This document shows, one piece after another, positions 21,578-35,130 of a stretch of DNA of 64,000 nucleotides. The stretch's first letter is position 1. Each line of letters starts with the position of its first letter. The translations under genes were made by a program, and so were the position numbers. The notes under the pieces are model-generated. The model searched no databases, was not told the origin of the DNA, and saw nothing but the letters and a program-made list of their open reading frames with translations. The DNA is from Juglans regia (lineage: Eukaryota; Streptophyta; Magnoliopsida; Fagales; Juglandaceae). The stretch covers positions 13,125,234 to 13,189,233 of the forward strand of contig NC_049903.1 in assembly GCF_001411555.2 (NCBI RefSeq), read 5' to 3'.

Positions 21578-24500
21578 ATGTTGGAGAAGAGCAGGAACAT
21601 GATGAATGCCTGTGGTGTAAATTCATTTTGTTGCCAGTTCTCCTCCTTAGGAATAAGTCAGGTGAATAGTTGGGTTCCAAAGTTATTTTATTTTGTCATG
21701 CCTATTTGTTATCCATGCTTAATCATCTGGATTTCTTTCGTGGCCTCATTAGGTTGAGAAAGCTGAGGTGGAACTGTTGCTGAGGTCCAGACTCTCAAAG
21801 TGCACGATTTCCTTCCTTCAAAATGCAACAAGGTCTACTATCTTCACTGCAAAGGCAAGCAAGAACAATTAAGTTCATCTTTTTAATTTTCCCTAAGATT
21901 TGGGTTTGTTTGAATTAGTGTTCATTTATATATTTGTTCGCATTCCAAATTTCCCCTTTAACATGTAGGCACTGAATGTTCCCCATGTGAAATGCTCACT
22001 CAATCATGGTGGAGAACTGCTAGCTAATTCCAAAGCTGTTGGGAAGTATGCCACTTATCTTTTTGCCATTTTCAGGAACCTTTTGTCAATATCTAATATA
22101 GCAGTTCCCCAAATTTTTTCAGCCATTTTCTTTGTTGTGTGGATGTTTGGTTGTGCTTTACCACTCAATGAAATGTCATTCTAGTTCTTTGGGGGATAGT
22201 CATGACAGATATTGTTATTTTCCAGATTTTCACAATTACTCCGGATTTCTTCCTTGGAATACAGGAAAACAATAAAGCATGGAAAGAGAGAGCACCACTT
22301 GTGGAAGACAAGAGATTGGGCTGGGTCTGGGCAGAAGGCACTTGGTCTTGTTAGAACTGTATGTTAATTGACCATTTCCTGGTGTTTCACATTGCTGTTT
22401 TTCTCATTCATTTTTTTTTTTTTTTGTAAACCTTAGGAACACATACTATTAGGTTTTAAAGTACTATTCTGAAGAATCTTCAAGTATTTGAAGTAGAAAT
22501 AAAGGTGCTAGGTTCTGTCTGTAATTTCTTTAATTTTTCATATTTTTATTTTGATATTGAAGCTTTATGGACTTCCTAAAGAGAAAGAAGCTGTTTATGG
22601 AGCATTAGATAAATGGATTGCGTGGGAGACAGAATTCCCACTGGTTGCAGCAGCTAAGGCTTTACGAATCTTGAGGAAGAGGAATCAATGGAAGCTTGTA
22701 ATTCAAGTATCATACTTGCGCACTTTGTTCTTTCTTCCTTATTGTGGGTTATCCATGATTGCATGCTGCAACCTTTATGAACTCTGTTCCACATCACAAT
22801 TGTAGATGAATGATATTCCATTAGTTGAATGTGCCAGCCACTGAAATTGATTTTATGATATATATATATATATATATGGTGTAAGATTTACTAAGTTGTA
22901 CATTTTAGACTGGCTCAATGTGAGACCTCAATGAGCCTGACTCCTGGAGTCATCTTAGTTTGTGTACAACCATAAATAGCAGACCTCATTGATAGCAAAA
23001 ATTAGGCTTGCTTGATGTCGTAACATGCCAGGATGGCCTGACCTTCTTCTTCTCTCTCTCTCTCTCTCTCTCTCTCTTCTGTTTAGTCTTTGGTAAATTA
23101 AGTCTTATTAGGTTCTTTATTTGAAATCTCTGTTTAGTTTTGTTTTTATAATATTTTTTATGGTATAACAATTTTAGAATAAACTTCGATACTTATTTGG
23201 GTTTCTATGTTTGGCTAGAAAAGGTGAACTGAATCTTGTTGCTATAATTCAAGAGGTAGGCCTTACTCTATAATAGTTAAATTTAAGATAATTATCTGCA
23301 TGTTACTTGTAAAAAAAAAAAAAGATAATTATCTGCAGGTGTTTCAATGAAAACTTGAAACCTCTCCCTTTCTCTCTCTTAGATGAACATAACGTGAAAT
23401 TCTGTGCTGAGTGGAGCCGTCTTATGTCAACTTATCGTAATATATTCTCGTATCTTCTTTATCTTTTCGTTCCCCTTTATATTTTTTGTTCTGTGAGAAC
23501 ACATTAGGTCAAATAACATATTCTTTAAAGGAAAATTGGGTTCTTTGGAAGGGGCATGCTTAATCCCACTTGATTGCCAAGCAATATATCTCATTCTATA
23601 ACTTGTAATTAGGTGTTAGGTGATTGCAGTTGTATACTTCGCTATGCCTATTTACCAGTTTCATTAAAGTTTTATATTACTTATATATATATATATATAA
23701 ATCTCATTCTGTAGGCTGTGGAAACTTAAGGCACCCAGTGCTTGGGTTAAGTGTTCTGCCCTTTCTTTTGGGGACTTCATCTTGGGCTCTAAAATTTATA
23801 GTTTTTGTAACGACTCAAGAAAAGCTCAAGCAATATCTAAAAATTGAAATTATAGTTCAAAATGACCAGCTAATGTTACAATTGGCACCTCATGAAGTCA
23901 TTAAAAATTGCAAGAACTTTTCTCTTTTAGTCAATGTGGGATCCTATTTTCCATGCATATATACTCAATCTAGGATATTACAAATTTTGCTAGTAGTGAT
24001 GGTGGTAATGGGAATATACCTAAATTAAAGGCCTTTAATTTTGTACCGGATCTAATTCACTGACTGAAACCTGAAGCTTAAGCTGAAGTGGTTTGTTTGA
24101 TATGGCATGAGTTACACAGTTCACTGGTTGTTGAATGGGTTGATGGTGAATGTTATGAGTTTTGCATTAATTTGCCATGCAGCTTCTAACTGCAAAATCA
24201 AGCTGTGAATCTCAAACATGGTCGAAGACTAGAGGAAAATTATAAAGAAAAGAAAACGGAACATTGTGGCCGTTGTCTGCTGTCAGAAGTACAATGTCTT
24301 TCAGATGAGATAATAATTAAGGCCTACCTGACATTCATCCTGTGTATGGGTGATGCTCTTTGTTTTTAGCTAAATGCAGGACTTACAAATGGTTTTTGTA
24401 CCAAAAAGGTATGTCTGCCCCCTGAAAATGAAGAGTGGAGGGTTAGGTTGCAGGTTCAATCCTGTTCAGGTGAATGCGCTCACTTGCCTATTAGTAAAAG

Positions 24501-25392
24501 GAAGCTGGCTCCAGACTCAAAATATTGTATTATAAATATAACAAGTTATTAATAAAATATTCATAACAAGTTTGTATGTTCCTGAATAACCGACCCTACA
24601 TTGCTAAAACATAAGGAAAACAATGAAAATTTTGGTTAGATCTGTGATTTATAATTTTATACGTACCTGCATAAGAAGACAAATCGATTGACTATATGCT
24701 CTTATCGCTAATTTTCTGTACAATCATCACAGTAGACTAAGTTATATTAGTTATGTGATATTTTCCAGCTTCTATTCTAATTAATGTTCCTTGGTAATGT
24801 TTCAGCTGGCCAAGTGGATGTTGAGCAAAGGTCAAGGAGCAACAATGGGAACATATGACACCCTTCTACTGGCATTTGATATGGATCAGAGAGTAGATGA
24901 GGCTGAATCATTGTGGAACATGATTTTGCATGTACATACACGTTCTATCTCAAAGCAATTGTTTTCTAGGATGATCTCTTTGTATGATCATCACAGCATG
25001 CAAGATAAGATAATAGAGGTATAAGGATTGCCATCTTATTTGCTTTCTTACACTTGGCTTACATTCTATGCAAGAAACTGCTTCTTCTGTTTCCTTGCTG
25101 TTTTTATACTTGATGTTTTTGAAAAGTGTTGAAGATACTTAAGAAGGTCATGACGCTACTAAAGTATCCATTTTCTTTATGAAACATTCAGATTTTTGCA
25201 GACATGGAGGAGTTGAGTGTAAAACCAGATCAAGATACTGTCAGAAGAGTGGCACATGCCTTTGAGAAACTCAGTCAAGAAGATAAGAAGAAATTGGTTC
25301 TCAAAAGATACAAATCTAAATGGAAGTATATCCACTTCAAAGGGGAAAGGGTCAGAGTGAGAACGGATGTGTGGGATGAAGATGAGGCATGA
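21578..25392 (+). CDS. PPR protein, homologue of Arabidopsis At4g18975 (chloroplast)
   Basis: Seven coding exons join in frame to 304 codons: 21578-21661, 21753-21854, 21969-22045, 22265-22358, 22563-22706, 24806-25018 and 25192-25392 (TGA 25390-25392). All introns are GT-AG except the second, which begins GC (AAG|GCAAGC). The ATG at 21578 is preceded by an in-frame TGA. Recognisable segments are [60 protein letters not shown], two PPR-like helical pairs (about residues 183-255), and the C-terminal [17 protein letters not shown]. The Arabidopsis relative is annotated as a chloroplast-targeted PPR protein; PPR proteins bind organelle RNA. The molecular role of this particular family is not established. 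Intron 5 of the coding region is about 2.1 kb. Confidence 0.88.
22859..24540 (+). other. Long coding intron of the PPR gene with simple repeats and repeat fragments
   Basis: Within the intron 22707-24805 I see an AT tract (22858-22877), a CT microsatellite (about 23048-23082) and another AT tract (23682-23699). A stretch near 23930-23990 (GTCAATGTGGGATCCTATTT) is related to the repeats in a TPS1 intron at 47511-47783. A GGTTCAATCCTG box at about 24450 recalls a tRNA-derived B box, but no SINE structure is clear. No gene was found. Confidence 0.5.
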
Positions 25393-25745
25393 GTCTATTG
25401 AAGCGGAACCTTTCGGGATTAAGGCCCACATCATTGGCTTTCCGTGTTAAACCTTGCTAATTAGAGGAGCACCATTCAAGATTTTATGGATCTTGCAGCT
25501 AGGCCGGTAACATCCGCTTGAACTTTCCTTTAGGGTCCAAAGTGACGACTTACGGGTGGACTTTTGTCTGCATCCAAATCTGGAGTGACCTGTTGATGGA
25601 GATATGTACAGATAAATGGCAAGATCCACTGTAATAACAAACAAAGGATAGTTTTGCTGTTGTAACATAGAAGGATTTCATATTTGTCTGTTTCCATAGG
25701 ATTAATGTCTTGTAACCTTAATCAATTTGAAGCAGAGAAGATCCA
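25393..25745 (+). other. Presumed 3' UTR of the PPR gene
   Basis: This is non-repetitive sequence directly after the stop. The end is not fixed; transcripts would be needed to place the poly(A) site. Confidence 0.35.
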
Positions 25746-27567
25746 ATTTTATTGGATTTTTTGGGGAATTAAATACCTTTCTCTGCATGCAGCGACAATG
25801 CAGGAACAGTTCTGAGGAGATGGATATGTGGTAGTGAACGAGGAAGAGGAATTGCAGATGGCAGTTAGATTTCTCTAGAGGTGAAAAAAAAAAAACAGGT
25901 AAACTGGACCGAACCCACCGTCAGGTACCAGATTTGGTCCGGTACCAGATTTGGTTCGGTCCGGTATTGGTTTCTTTTTTTTCAAAACCGGTCAAAATTG
26001 GTTCGGTTCCAGTTATCATTTTTTCTAATATCGGATCGGACAGGTTCATATATATAATATTTAATTTTTTATATTGTATAAAATAAATTTTATATGATTT
26101 TTTATATTATATCACAATTGATAATCATCCACGCATTGCATTTTATATATATATATATATATATTAATTATGTGCTCACATAAAATACTAGAGACAGGCT
26201 AGATAATAATGTTGATGTGTAAGTTGGTACAAAATTGGAAAATAAAATATAATTAACATGACAGAATGAAATTATATAATCATAAAAAATAGCATTCATC
26301 CGCGGTAATGGCTGAGAAGGATTTCGACAATTGATAGGACATGTAGTCTTCACAAAAATGGCTTATTATGCAAAGGAGGTTGTATAAAGTAAAATTAAGC
26401 TCTTTTTTTTTCATTTTTTTTCTTTTAAATTTTTATTTTATTTTATTTCAAACTCTTGAGTAACTATGAATGATGTACAACAAGTAAACTTAAGTCGTGT
26501 TTGAATAAAATTAGATCATATTTCACTCCTAAAGTTTAACCATGCATGTACGTACAAATTCAATTTGTTTACTAAACCTTATCAATCACAACAGTTTTTA
26601 AGGGATTTTCTATATATCGATGGGTCATAGAAAACATGCTTCAGTATTACTGGTGCTGATTTTTCAAGTCAATGGATATCTTCATGTCCACTGTCTGCTT
26701 AATTAAACAGCCTACTTAATTAATCAGTGCATGACCTTTCAAATGTAATGACTTGACCATCAACGTACGTCATGACTTTTTTTTCATTTTAGATTAGATC
26801 GATAATCCCAATTCACATTATTAGCAGATGTCCTCTCAATCGTGAATCCACTTTTTTTTTAAATCATCTAATAAAGGGGTCTTACATTTGTAAATTGAGT
26901 ATGAACGCTATAATATATACTAACAAATACAATCTATTAATAATCCACCTTGATGACCTCTAATAAATGAGCTTGGAAGACCATAATACTCGGATCTCAT
27001 CTTCGTCAATGATCCATGCAACCACGAAGTCAATCCCTAACATGTCATCACAAATTGGTCAATAAAGGAACGATAAAGGAGAATACACTGAAGAAGAGCA
27101 TTGAGAGCTCATCGAGGAAAGTATACTTCTAAGCTTGTCGGCTGTTTCACGAATAAATTCACTTGTTGTGAGCAGACATCTCTCCTGAAATTGAAGGCAC
27201 GATTTTCATGCTTGAAGAATTCATATTACGTTCAAGTATTTTACAGTGCAGCATTTGAATGTTCATTCATCCATGAAAGGAAACAAATCAATGATGATCA
27301 CGTACGTTGTGCATCCACCCAAAATGATGATCACTAATTTCATTATTAGCTCGCTTCGAAGAAGCGAAAAAAAAAAAAAAACATAAAAAAAGCCCAATGT
27401 CATGTTTTTAATCCTAGAAAATTTAAAACGGCCAAGCCTTAACACTTGGCCGAGAACTGTAGTACTTGAAGTATATATGAATAATTGCCTTATTTCTTCT
27501 ATCTGCATCCCTATAATCTTGGAACTGTATAAAGCACAAAGGAACATAAATCACCATGAAATTATAA
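25746..27567. other. Intergenic spacer
   Basis: At 25900-26045 there is a short run rich in GGTTCGGTCCGGT-type motifs, probably a decayed transposon end, followed by AT-rich DNA with an AT tract at 26140-26163. The rest shows no supported gene. The 78-codon frame at 27101 and its antisense neighbour at 27263 have no recognisable domain. Confidence 0.4.
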
Positions 27568-30500
27568 CTATGCTAAAGATACTGCCATTGGACTTCTCAC
27601 AACATGGAGTCCGTCGGTCCAAGTATACCACCCAAAAGAATACTCATCCTTGTTAAGCGTGCTTAGCATCTCGCTTCTTACATTAACTGTGATGGTGAAG
27701 CTCTTCTTCTGGCCAACATGATCAAAGAACAAAATACTTGGGGAGGCCCTTATGGAGAATCCCAATGGCGGTCTTGCAGTAAAGAAGTATACGCTCTTAC
27801 TTCCACCAACGTTTGTGACTGTTCTTGTAACGGTCACGGCGCCATCGAGATTGGGGATTGCTAGGGACGGGTAGTTGAGGTTCATTGCGGCTAGTGGCGA
27901 TTTGGGACACTTGAATTTTGGATAAATTTTGCTGATTGACCCAAAGGTGCAGAGGTAGTGAAGGTAATCGGAGTGCGAGGCATTGTACACTAGGCCAGGG
28001 TCTGCTGCTTTTGTGGGGCTGAAGTGGCCGGAGCCATATGCAAAGGGAGTAGCATGATTGCCGGAGTGATCGCTCAATGGCAATCCTACGTTGTTCGTCA
28101 ACTTGGCTGCAAAGGCAGAAATGTTGAACTTTAGAATATGTTGCATGGCCATGGCAAGCAAAGACATGGTATTAACATCACAACGTTTGAAAGTACTAGA
28201 ATACTTATATCTAGAGCTTAATACACAAGGGAGAAACTAAAATACTTCCTACCTCCAATAGATCTTAAAGGGTATCACTTCCACTTTACTTAACTCGATA
28301 TGTATGAAAGGAGTGTAGTAAAAAAATATTCACAAGTACCTGTGGTCATAAGGGCTGATCTTATTGCAGCGCTGCTCCAAGTAGGGTGGATGGCTTTGAG
28401 AAGTGCAGCTGCACCAGTCACATGAGGGCATGCCATTGAAGTCCCAGACAAAATATTGTACTTGACAATTCGTTTATCTTCTGCCAACTTTGTAGGAGCA
28501 TCGCCCTCGCTCCATGCTGCCAGTATATTCAGTCCTGGAGCTGTGATGTCAGGCTGTAAAGTAAACCAAACAAACAATTGAAAGTAAAATTAATCAAATG
28601 TTCAAAGCCGTAACATATGGATTATGGAGTTTAGTTTTGTTGAATTCGTGTGGCTAGAAAAAAGATTAAAAAGAAAACTCGTATCATAAATGCGTGAAAA
28701 TAGACCTGCATGCAGAAAGTTTAATTACCTTGAGAATATTAAGGTCAATGACATTTGGACCTCTACTAGTGAAGGCAGCCATGAATGGTGCTGGCTTGGT
28801 ATGCAGCACTGTCCTTCCTGGTATGATGATCGCCTTTGGATTCTCTGTAGAGTTGATGTATCCAAGGATTCTAACTGCATCATTATAAGCCACTGCAGAG
28901 GCAGGAAGCACGTGAGCATCACATGGTAACTCGCCGCCGGCAGCCTGAATGTTTCCAAGGATAAGACCAGCACCACCAGCCCTCTTCACTTCGAAGCCTT
29001 TTCCAACTCTTGTCCCAAGACCTCTCATGCACAACACTATCTTTCCCTTGGCCTTCTCAGGTGAAAGAGAGTCGGGGAGGCATTGTCTGCAGCAATGATT
29101 AGTCCAAATCATTAAGCAAGTCAAATTAGCCAAAGTCTTTGTTTTGATCACTGAAAGCAAGAGTCAAATTAGAGAGAGAGAGAGAGAGAGAGAGAGAAAT
29201 TACCCTAGAGCGTCTTTGGTCATGTTTGGATTAGCAATATCTGCTGCGTATACTAATGGGTACAACTTGTTGTCCAGCTTAGATGGAGCCACAGCTTGCC
29301 CCTAGTAATTAGTCAACAAAAAGTGAAACAAACCAAGGCAAGGTTCATGATCAATATTTCAAGAGTAAAAACAAAAACCAAGGCAGCTTAGATGGATCAT
29401 CACCGTTGGATGTTTGATTTGCAATTTGGTAGTACAGTTTTGTTAATTGTTCTCCTTAATTTATACAGAAAAATTTCTCAAAAATGCTAATTCTAACTAA
29501 ATTCAAAAGAGACGTGTAAACTATTTTGTAACATTTTCCAACTCTTTACCTCAATTCTCAGACCATTTCCCAACACAACAGGAGAGACAAACTCGCGGTC
29601 CACGCTACTAGCACCAACGGTGATGATCCATGGAGCAATGTTTGATAAAGTTGAAGGTGTAGGGCCCGAGTTCCCAGCACTACATGAAACTACTATGTTT
29701 CTCTTCGTGGCATGGAGGGCTCCAATTGCAATGTAATCATCCGTATAGTTAACAGGTTTATCAGTCCCAATGGAAATGCTTAGAACATTGACACCATCAC
29801 CAATGGCATCGTCCATGGCCGCTAACATGTCTACCTCATAGCATGTGTTCCCGTCTGCTTTCGAGTGGCCTGGTACTGGCCAACAGGCTTTGTATATGGC
29901 GAGGCGGACGAGTGGTGCTCCGCCAGAGGCAGTGCCAAGAGCGAAGCCTCCAATGGCCGAGGCATTGGGGACCATTCGGCCTCCAACTGTTGAGGCAGTG
30001 TGTGTCCCGTGGCCATCTTTGTCGCGGGCTGACCGGTAATCCTCGGTGGTGTTTAGAGGGCCGGAGTATATCTCATAAGCCTTGAGATAGTACCGAGCTC
30101 CAATGAGTTTCCTAGGAAAATGCCAAAAGTGAAATGAATTTCAATTATATATATATATAATACACAATCACGATAGAACTCATCCCACAAAAGTGCTTGT
30201 GAAGGAGAGGGTGCCTTTCTCAATATAAAGCCACTAGCTGGATTGCTACTAGTCGATGTGGAACAATCCCTCCCCCTCCCTCCCCGGGGGGCCCTTGCCA
30301 TGGACCCATACCCACCTCGGGGGACCCTTGCTAGGAGGACCCAGCATACTCACCGGCACATCATTTGGCTCTGATACCAATCAAGTTAGAATTCATCTCA
30401 CAAAAGCGCTTGTAAAGAAAGGGTGCCTTTCTCAATACTAGCAGGATCGCTAGTACTAGTCGATGTGGGACAATCCATATATATATATATATATATATAT

Positions 30501-31879
30501 AAATTGTCGAAGCCCCTCTCCCTCTCTCTGATCTGATCTGTCTCTCAAAGTGCTTCAAAGTGATGACATGATGATCCTCTTATGGGGGGAGGCTACGGAT
30601 GCCTGGTGCAGCATTGACGTTAAGAAAATTCAACCAAAGTTAATTTTTACACATTTTTTATTTTGAAGATGGTATAACCACTAATCCTTTCTTCTTCAGT
30701 GCATGTTCTTTTCTAAGCTCCTCCTTAATTTATTTAAGAAATGGAAATAATTCGGAGAAACTCCATTAGAGTACTGCACGTAGACAATAAACGAAAGGAC
30801 TGCAGGCAACATATATCCAGCTTTCACCAAATAACATCTCCTTGTCGCCATAATTAATATTACGTACCTCTCATAATTAAACATCTCCTCTTATAATTTG
30901 ATATATTATATTAAATAATATTAATTTATAAATTTATTTTTATAAAATTCCTTATTTTCCATCTTTGAATCTCATGTTAATTAAACGACACGGTACAGAA
31001 CACATATGTTAACGCATGCAGGCTGCATGCCGTGATGATCTGAACACGTTGTATGTCTTGGAAAATGCCCCATGATACAAACGCCAATTAACAATCTAAT
31101 AATTAAGCAAATGTACATGATGATGATGATGATTAGCTAACCCTCTGAAAGAGACATGTAAGTGTAGAATAAGGGACTTTGATTCAGAAGAAATAATTCC
31201 GTATATGAGTAGGGCAAGGAAGAGTCATTTTTCACAATTATTAAGACTGGAAAACAGCCATTGATCAACAAAAAGCAGCATGCATGCAGTAGAGATCAGA
31301 TTAAGCAAGCTCACCTATTACAATGGGATGAGTTAAAGGCAACACCAGTCTGACAGATTCCCTTCCATGATTTTGGTATGGGGCCCATCCCTTCATCACT
31401 GAAACTCTTTGATTCTGGCCACACTCCTGAATCAAATCACTACTCATCATGCATGCAGATCACATGTAGTGCATATTTGCCCTCATCTACATGCAATTAT
31501 AACATCATACAGTAGTACCTACTGGTATCTATGTATGTATAGTTGCTAAATTACAAATTAGATGAGAGTACGTTATACGTACAATCACATGCATGTCATA
31601 ACAATCAATATTGGGCCAAAATTACTAGCTATATGATCAAATTTGTATCGAAATTGTTACCACTATCCAGGACCCCAACTATGACATCTTGTCCATATCT
31701 GGCCTTGGACAATACGTGATCTCCTGATCCCTTCCACCACGACTGCTTTCTTTCTCCCTCTTCTAATCCTACGAACTCCCATGACCTTGTCGTGTGCAAA
31801 GAATACTTTTTTGGGTCGCTCCGGGAAACCGATACCACTTCTTCCAAATCTGTTCAAAACCATGCATTGTTTTAATACT

Positions 31880-31919
<40 letters not shown>

Positions 31920-32390
31920 AGAGATAGAGAGAGAGAGAGTACTGAAAACAAATCAGCGTGTGATGGTTTTGGTAATTTACCGGATAGCTTTGTGGCTTCT
32001 TCGGGTGTGAGCACTGCTGCGAAGCCATTGATGCTGTGCTTGTAGCTGTAAAGGAGAGAAGCTCTGGCTTCTTCCTCAGTGTTTTTCACAGAGAGCAGAT
32101 ATGAATGATGAGTTTCTTCAATCTCATGCAATGCTTTTTCTCCACTGTGGTCTCCAAAGTACACTATGTAAACCTGTGGAGGCCCAAAAACAAAAAACAC
32201 ATGAGAAACGGAAAAAAAATATGGTGTAATGACAAAACTTTGATCTGTAGAATAAACCTTAATCATGAGAAAATGATGAAAACACGAATACATGAAATTC
32301 TTAAGAAGAGAGAAAAACCTGTTTTTGTACACATGAGGCTAGGAAAGGGAGGAGGAGGAGGAGGATGATAGAGATAATGGAGAATCTCAT
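27568..32390 (-). CDS. Subtilisin-like serine protease, SBT5 group (SBT5.6-like)
   Basis: Nine minus-strand exons join in frame to 778 codons: 32390-32319, 32173-31981, 31849-31661, 31426-31315, 30111-29550, 29301-29204, 29086-28729, 28553-28340 and 28106-27568. Exon 1 is a signal peptide ([20 protein letters not shown]). Then come the I9 propeptide ([20 protein letters not shown] to about residue 110) and the S8 catalytic domain. The triad is Asp150 (VGVLDSG), His223 (GHGTHTAS) and Ser567 (SGTSMACPH), with oxyanion Asn336 (SAGNSGP). A PA domain is inserted at about 400-480, and the C-terminal fibronectin-III-like domain ends [11 protein letters not shown]. All key residues are present, so this should be an active secreted protease of the cell wall/apoplast. 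The closest family I recognise is Arabidopsis SBT5.6; its substrates are not known from sequence. Confidence 0.93.
29170..29198. repeat. (AG)n microsatellite in a subtilase intron
   Basis: An uninterrupted AG run next to the donor side of exon 6 (exon ends at 29204 on the minus strand). On the transcript it reads as CT repeats a few bases inside the intron. Confidence 0.85.
30174..30476. repeat. Direct-repeat pair in subtilase intron 4
   Basis: Two copies of about 90-96 bp lie at 30174-30269 and 30387-30476. They share AGGGTGCCTTTCTCAATA, the CTAGTCGATGTGG(G)AACAATCC end and CACAAAAG(T/C)GCTTGT. Between them is a GC-rich CCCTCCCCGGGGGGCCC segment and GGCTCTGATACCA, a phrase common in dispersed plant repeats. 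A TA microsatellite follows at 30477-30502. This is probably a transposon remnant. Confidence 0.7.
31885..31938. repeat. Compound (TA)n(GA)n microsatellite in subtilase intron 2
   Basis: A TA run of about 34 bases is followed by GAGAGA repeats, inside the intron between exons 2 and 3. It carries no coding sequence. Confidence 0.85.
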
Positions 32391-32455
32391 GATTGGAACT
32401 AAAGTCTAAAATGCTAATGACGACGTAGTGTACCGTTCGGAGGATCATAACGGGA

Positions 32456-32463
32456 TATTTATA
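32456..32463 (-). promoter_or_regulatory. TATA box of the subtilase gene
   Basis: TATAAATA on the minus strand lies 66 bases upstream of the ATG at 32390, a normal spacing for a short leader. Confidence 0.6.
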
Positions 32464-32469
32464 TCAGTT

Positions 32470-33111
32470 TAGTGAGTCTTAAGGAAGCAGTACTAGTAAT
32501 ATCCAAATCAAAAAGGGTCCCATTTTTGTAGATCAGGGACCTGGATATATGCTAACTATCCCCGATTTATAGTAGTTGTAGATGAAGTACGTCTCTAACA
32601 CTGATTTTTTTATTTTATTTTTTATTAATTTTTTAATAAATGTGTGGGGTACAACGTACTGAGTAGAAAGAACTCGATATATAAAAATAAATTAAATCTG
32701 ATCTATATCTCGGCCTATAGCCAACTGTTAGCCTGATCTTATGAATTCTGCACGATCCAACTTGAGGAGTAATTGATCACTTTCCTCGAGTTTTTTGTAT
32801 TCGATTTGTTTTGATTTTCCATGATCTGAATGGAAAGATATTCCTAAATTTAATTTAAATAAAAGGAAATTAAAGAATCCAGATTTTGATAAATAATTAT
32901 AATAATTTCCATTCATTAATTATTTTCCATCTGAAGTAATTTTTCAAATTTAGTTTCCGGATATCGTTAATTAATAAACGACGTACGTACAGACTTTCAT
33001 GGTCTCACGCTTTCTTTTGCTCAATGATTTGAATCCGTTACAAATTAATAATTAAGACTATGTACGTATATATATACATCAGTTTCTAACGATAGAATTT
33101 GACACCATTAC

Positions 33112-33155
<44 letters not shown>

Positions 33156-35130
33156 ATATGTATGTATGTATGTAACGACTCAGTCTAATAACTTTAATAT
33201 CAGAATATTTATAAAGATAGAGTTGCAGAACAAGACTTAATCCAAGAAGGCGTACAATGGCCTACATCATGTACATAGATTTAATTATGATTTTTATGGC
33301 ACATATTTTAAAAATTTTAAATAAATACTTCTGCACACTCTCATTTATGATTTTAATATTTTAATTCAAAACGAGTACTCTATTTATTATAAGAAATATT
33401 TGTGTTTAGATGTTTGAAATTGAAAATTTAAAATTCAAAAATTTAAAATTGAAAACTTTTTGTGTTTAAATAGTGCTTAAATGTTGAGATAAGATGAGAT
33501 GGTTTCAAAAGTTTATGAAGCCAAACCAAACCTTATTCTCTATATAAGACTATATATAACGATTGTTTTATGTTATAGGTCAAACAATAAACCACACATA
33601 GTAAATTCATTTTAGGTTGCATTTGGATGTTGAGTTGAGTTGAATTCTTTATGAATAGTAGTGAGTTGAGATGGTAGAGTGAGTCTTGTGAGATCCACCT
33701 AAGATGAGTTTAAATGTATTTGAATGTTAAGATAAGTTTAGATGCATTTATAAATTAAAAAATGTTATAGGTCCCACGTGTAAAAAATTGTTGAATTGAA
33801 AAAGATTATAAGTCCCACATATAAAGAGGTTTTGAGTTGAAATGAATTCAATAATTTGAGAGTTGAGTATTTAAATATTAAATTTAACTTAAAATTAGAC
33901 TGGGTTGAACTCAAATTGAGTTTAAACTGTAAATATTAAATGGATATTATTACATAATAGAGTAGAGTAGAGTAGAGTGCATAGATGACGTGGAATGGAG
34001 TTTTTTTTTAACCTCTCAAGTGGAGGTCTAAATCCAATGGTATGGCCTCAAAAGGACCACCAAATCCAATTCCAAAGGCATGCGGAAGGGAATATTATTC
34101 AAGCAAAGATAATAAATATAACTCCTTTCATTCTTTGTGTATGCGCTAATAAGCTAAGTCAAAAAAATTGCCTACTTTGTGCCAATCTATGCCATATTTT
34201 GTTGTTGACATTTGTGCCAATTCAACTTATCCCCAAACGATCTCTCTCGGCTTCTGGTACCCCCCCATATTCTTAGCATTTGCCTTTCCGCCAAAAGGCA
34301 TGAGCGGAGCCTCTCGTTTTATCTAATTACCCACACTTCTTAGCATCCATCACTTCACTTGCTTGTCAACAATCTTCATTTCCAAGTTTGTTTGTCTGTT
34401 CTTTAAAGGACCATCTTTCCAGCTATATAGCTTTCATCAGCAATGACATGCAGTAAGATCTTCTTATTTTGCAGACTCAATCTTTAGGTACATGCCCTAT
34501 AGATGGATATAGGGGAAAGGACGAGAATGTCTTGGTGCACCAGAACAACAACATGGTCTGTTTCAGTACAGTCAAACCTGGTGGGGTGCTCTCTGAATAC
34601 CAACTCTACTTATTTTGATCTCCAAGACCCAAAAAAAGGGGGGGTTCGATGTTTAGGCACAGAATGTTCTCTATGCATGGAAAGTGGTGACCAAGCCTGG
34701 CTTGCAGCCATAGAAAGAAAAAAAAAATGATCATTTGAATACATGTTAAATTTATTTATCACAACAATTTGATTGAAGAAAGTTGTAAATCAGAATCTAA
34801 TGTCCTATTGGGGTCAATGTTACAAAGTAAGCATTGGAAGATCTTACCTGTAACCTCTCTTCTTTTCTTGTTTCTTGTGTTGTATGAAAAATATCGTCTG
34901 AATATTTCTTGTATCAATGTAATTTGTTCAAGCTCATCCTGATGCTCCTATACTTAGTAAAACTTGAACTTATGTGGACCAAGAAAAAATATATAGCCGC
35001 TTGGACACCGTAGACGAAGAGATTGATATATGCACATGTATGAGGAAATCAGGCAACCACCACAACATAACCATGCCCAAGCATCTCAACCTTCAGATTC
35101 ACAGCAATAATTGCTGTCGGCACAATGTGA
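32470..35130. other. Spacer between the subtilase and TPS1, with MITE-like debris
   Basis: A TA/TATG microsatellite sits at 33115-33175. The segment at 33400-33530 resembles a decayed MITE (GATAAGATGAGATGG). The segment at 33613-33930 shares TTGGATGTTGAGTTGAGTTG and GTGAATAGTA-like motifs with 1520-1765. The unique-looking stretch at 34260-34740 has a 75-codon frame without a recognisable domain. The 3' UTR of TPS1 should lie in the right-hand part of this spacer. Confidence 0.45.

Noticed and set aside
34503..34730. 75-codon frame downstream of the subtilase promoter region
   Set aside because: No recognisable domain. Another frame reads QYSQTWWGALS, which vaguely recalls transcription-factor sequence, but it is too short and unsupported to name.
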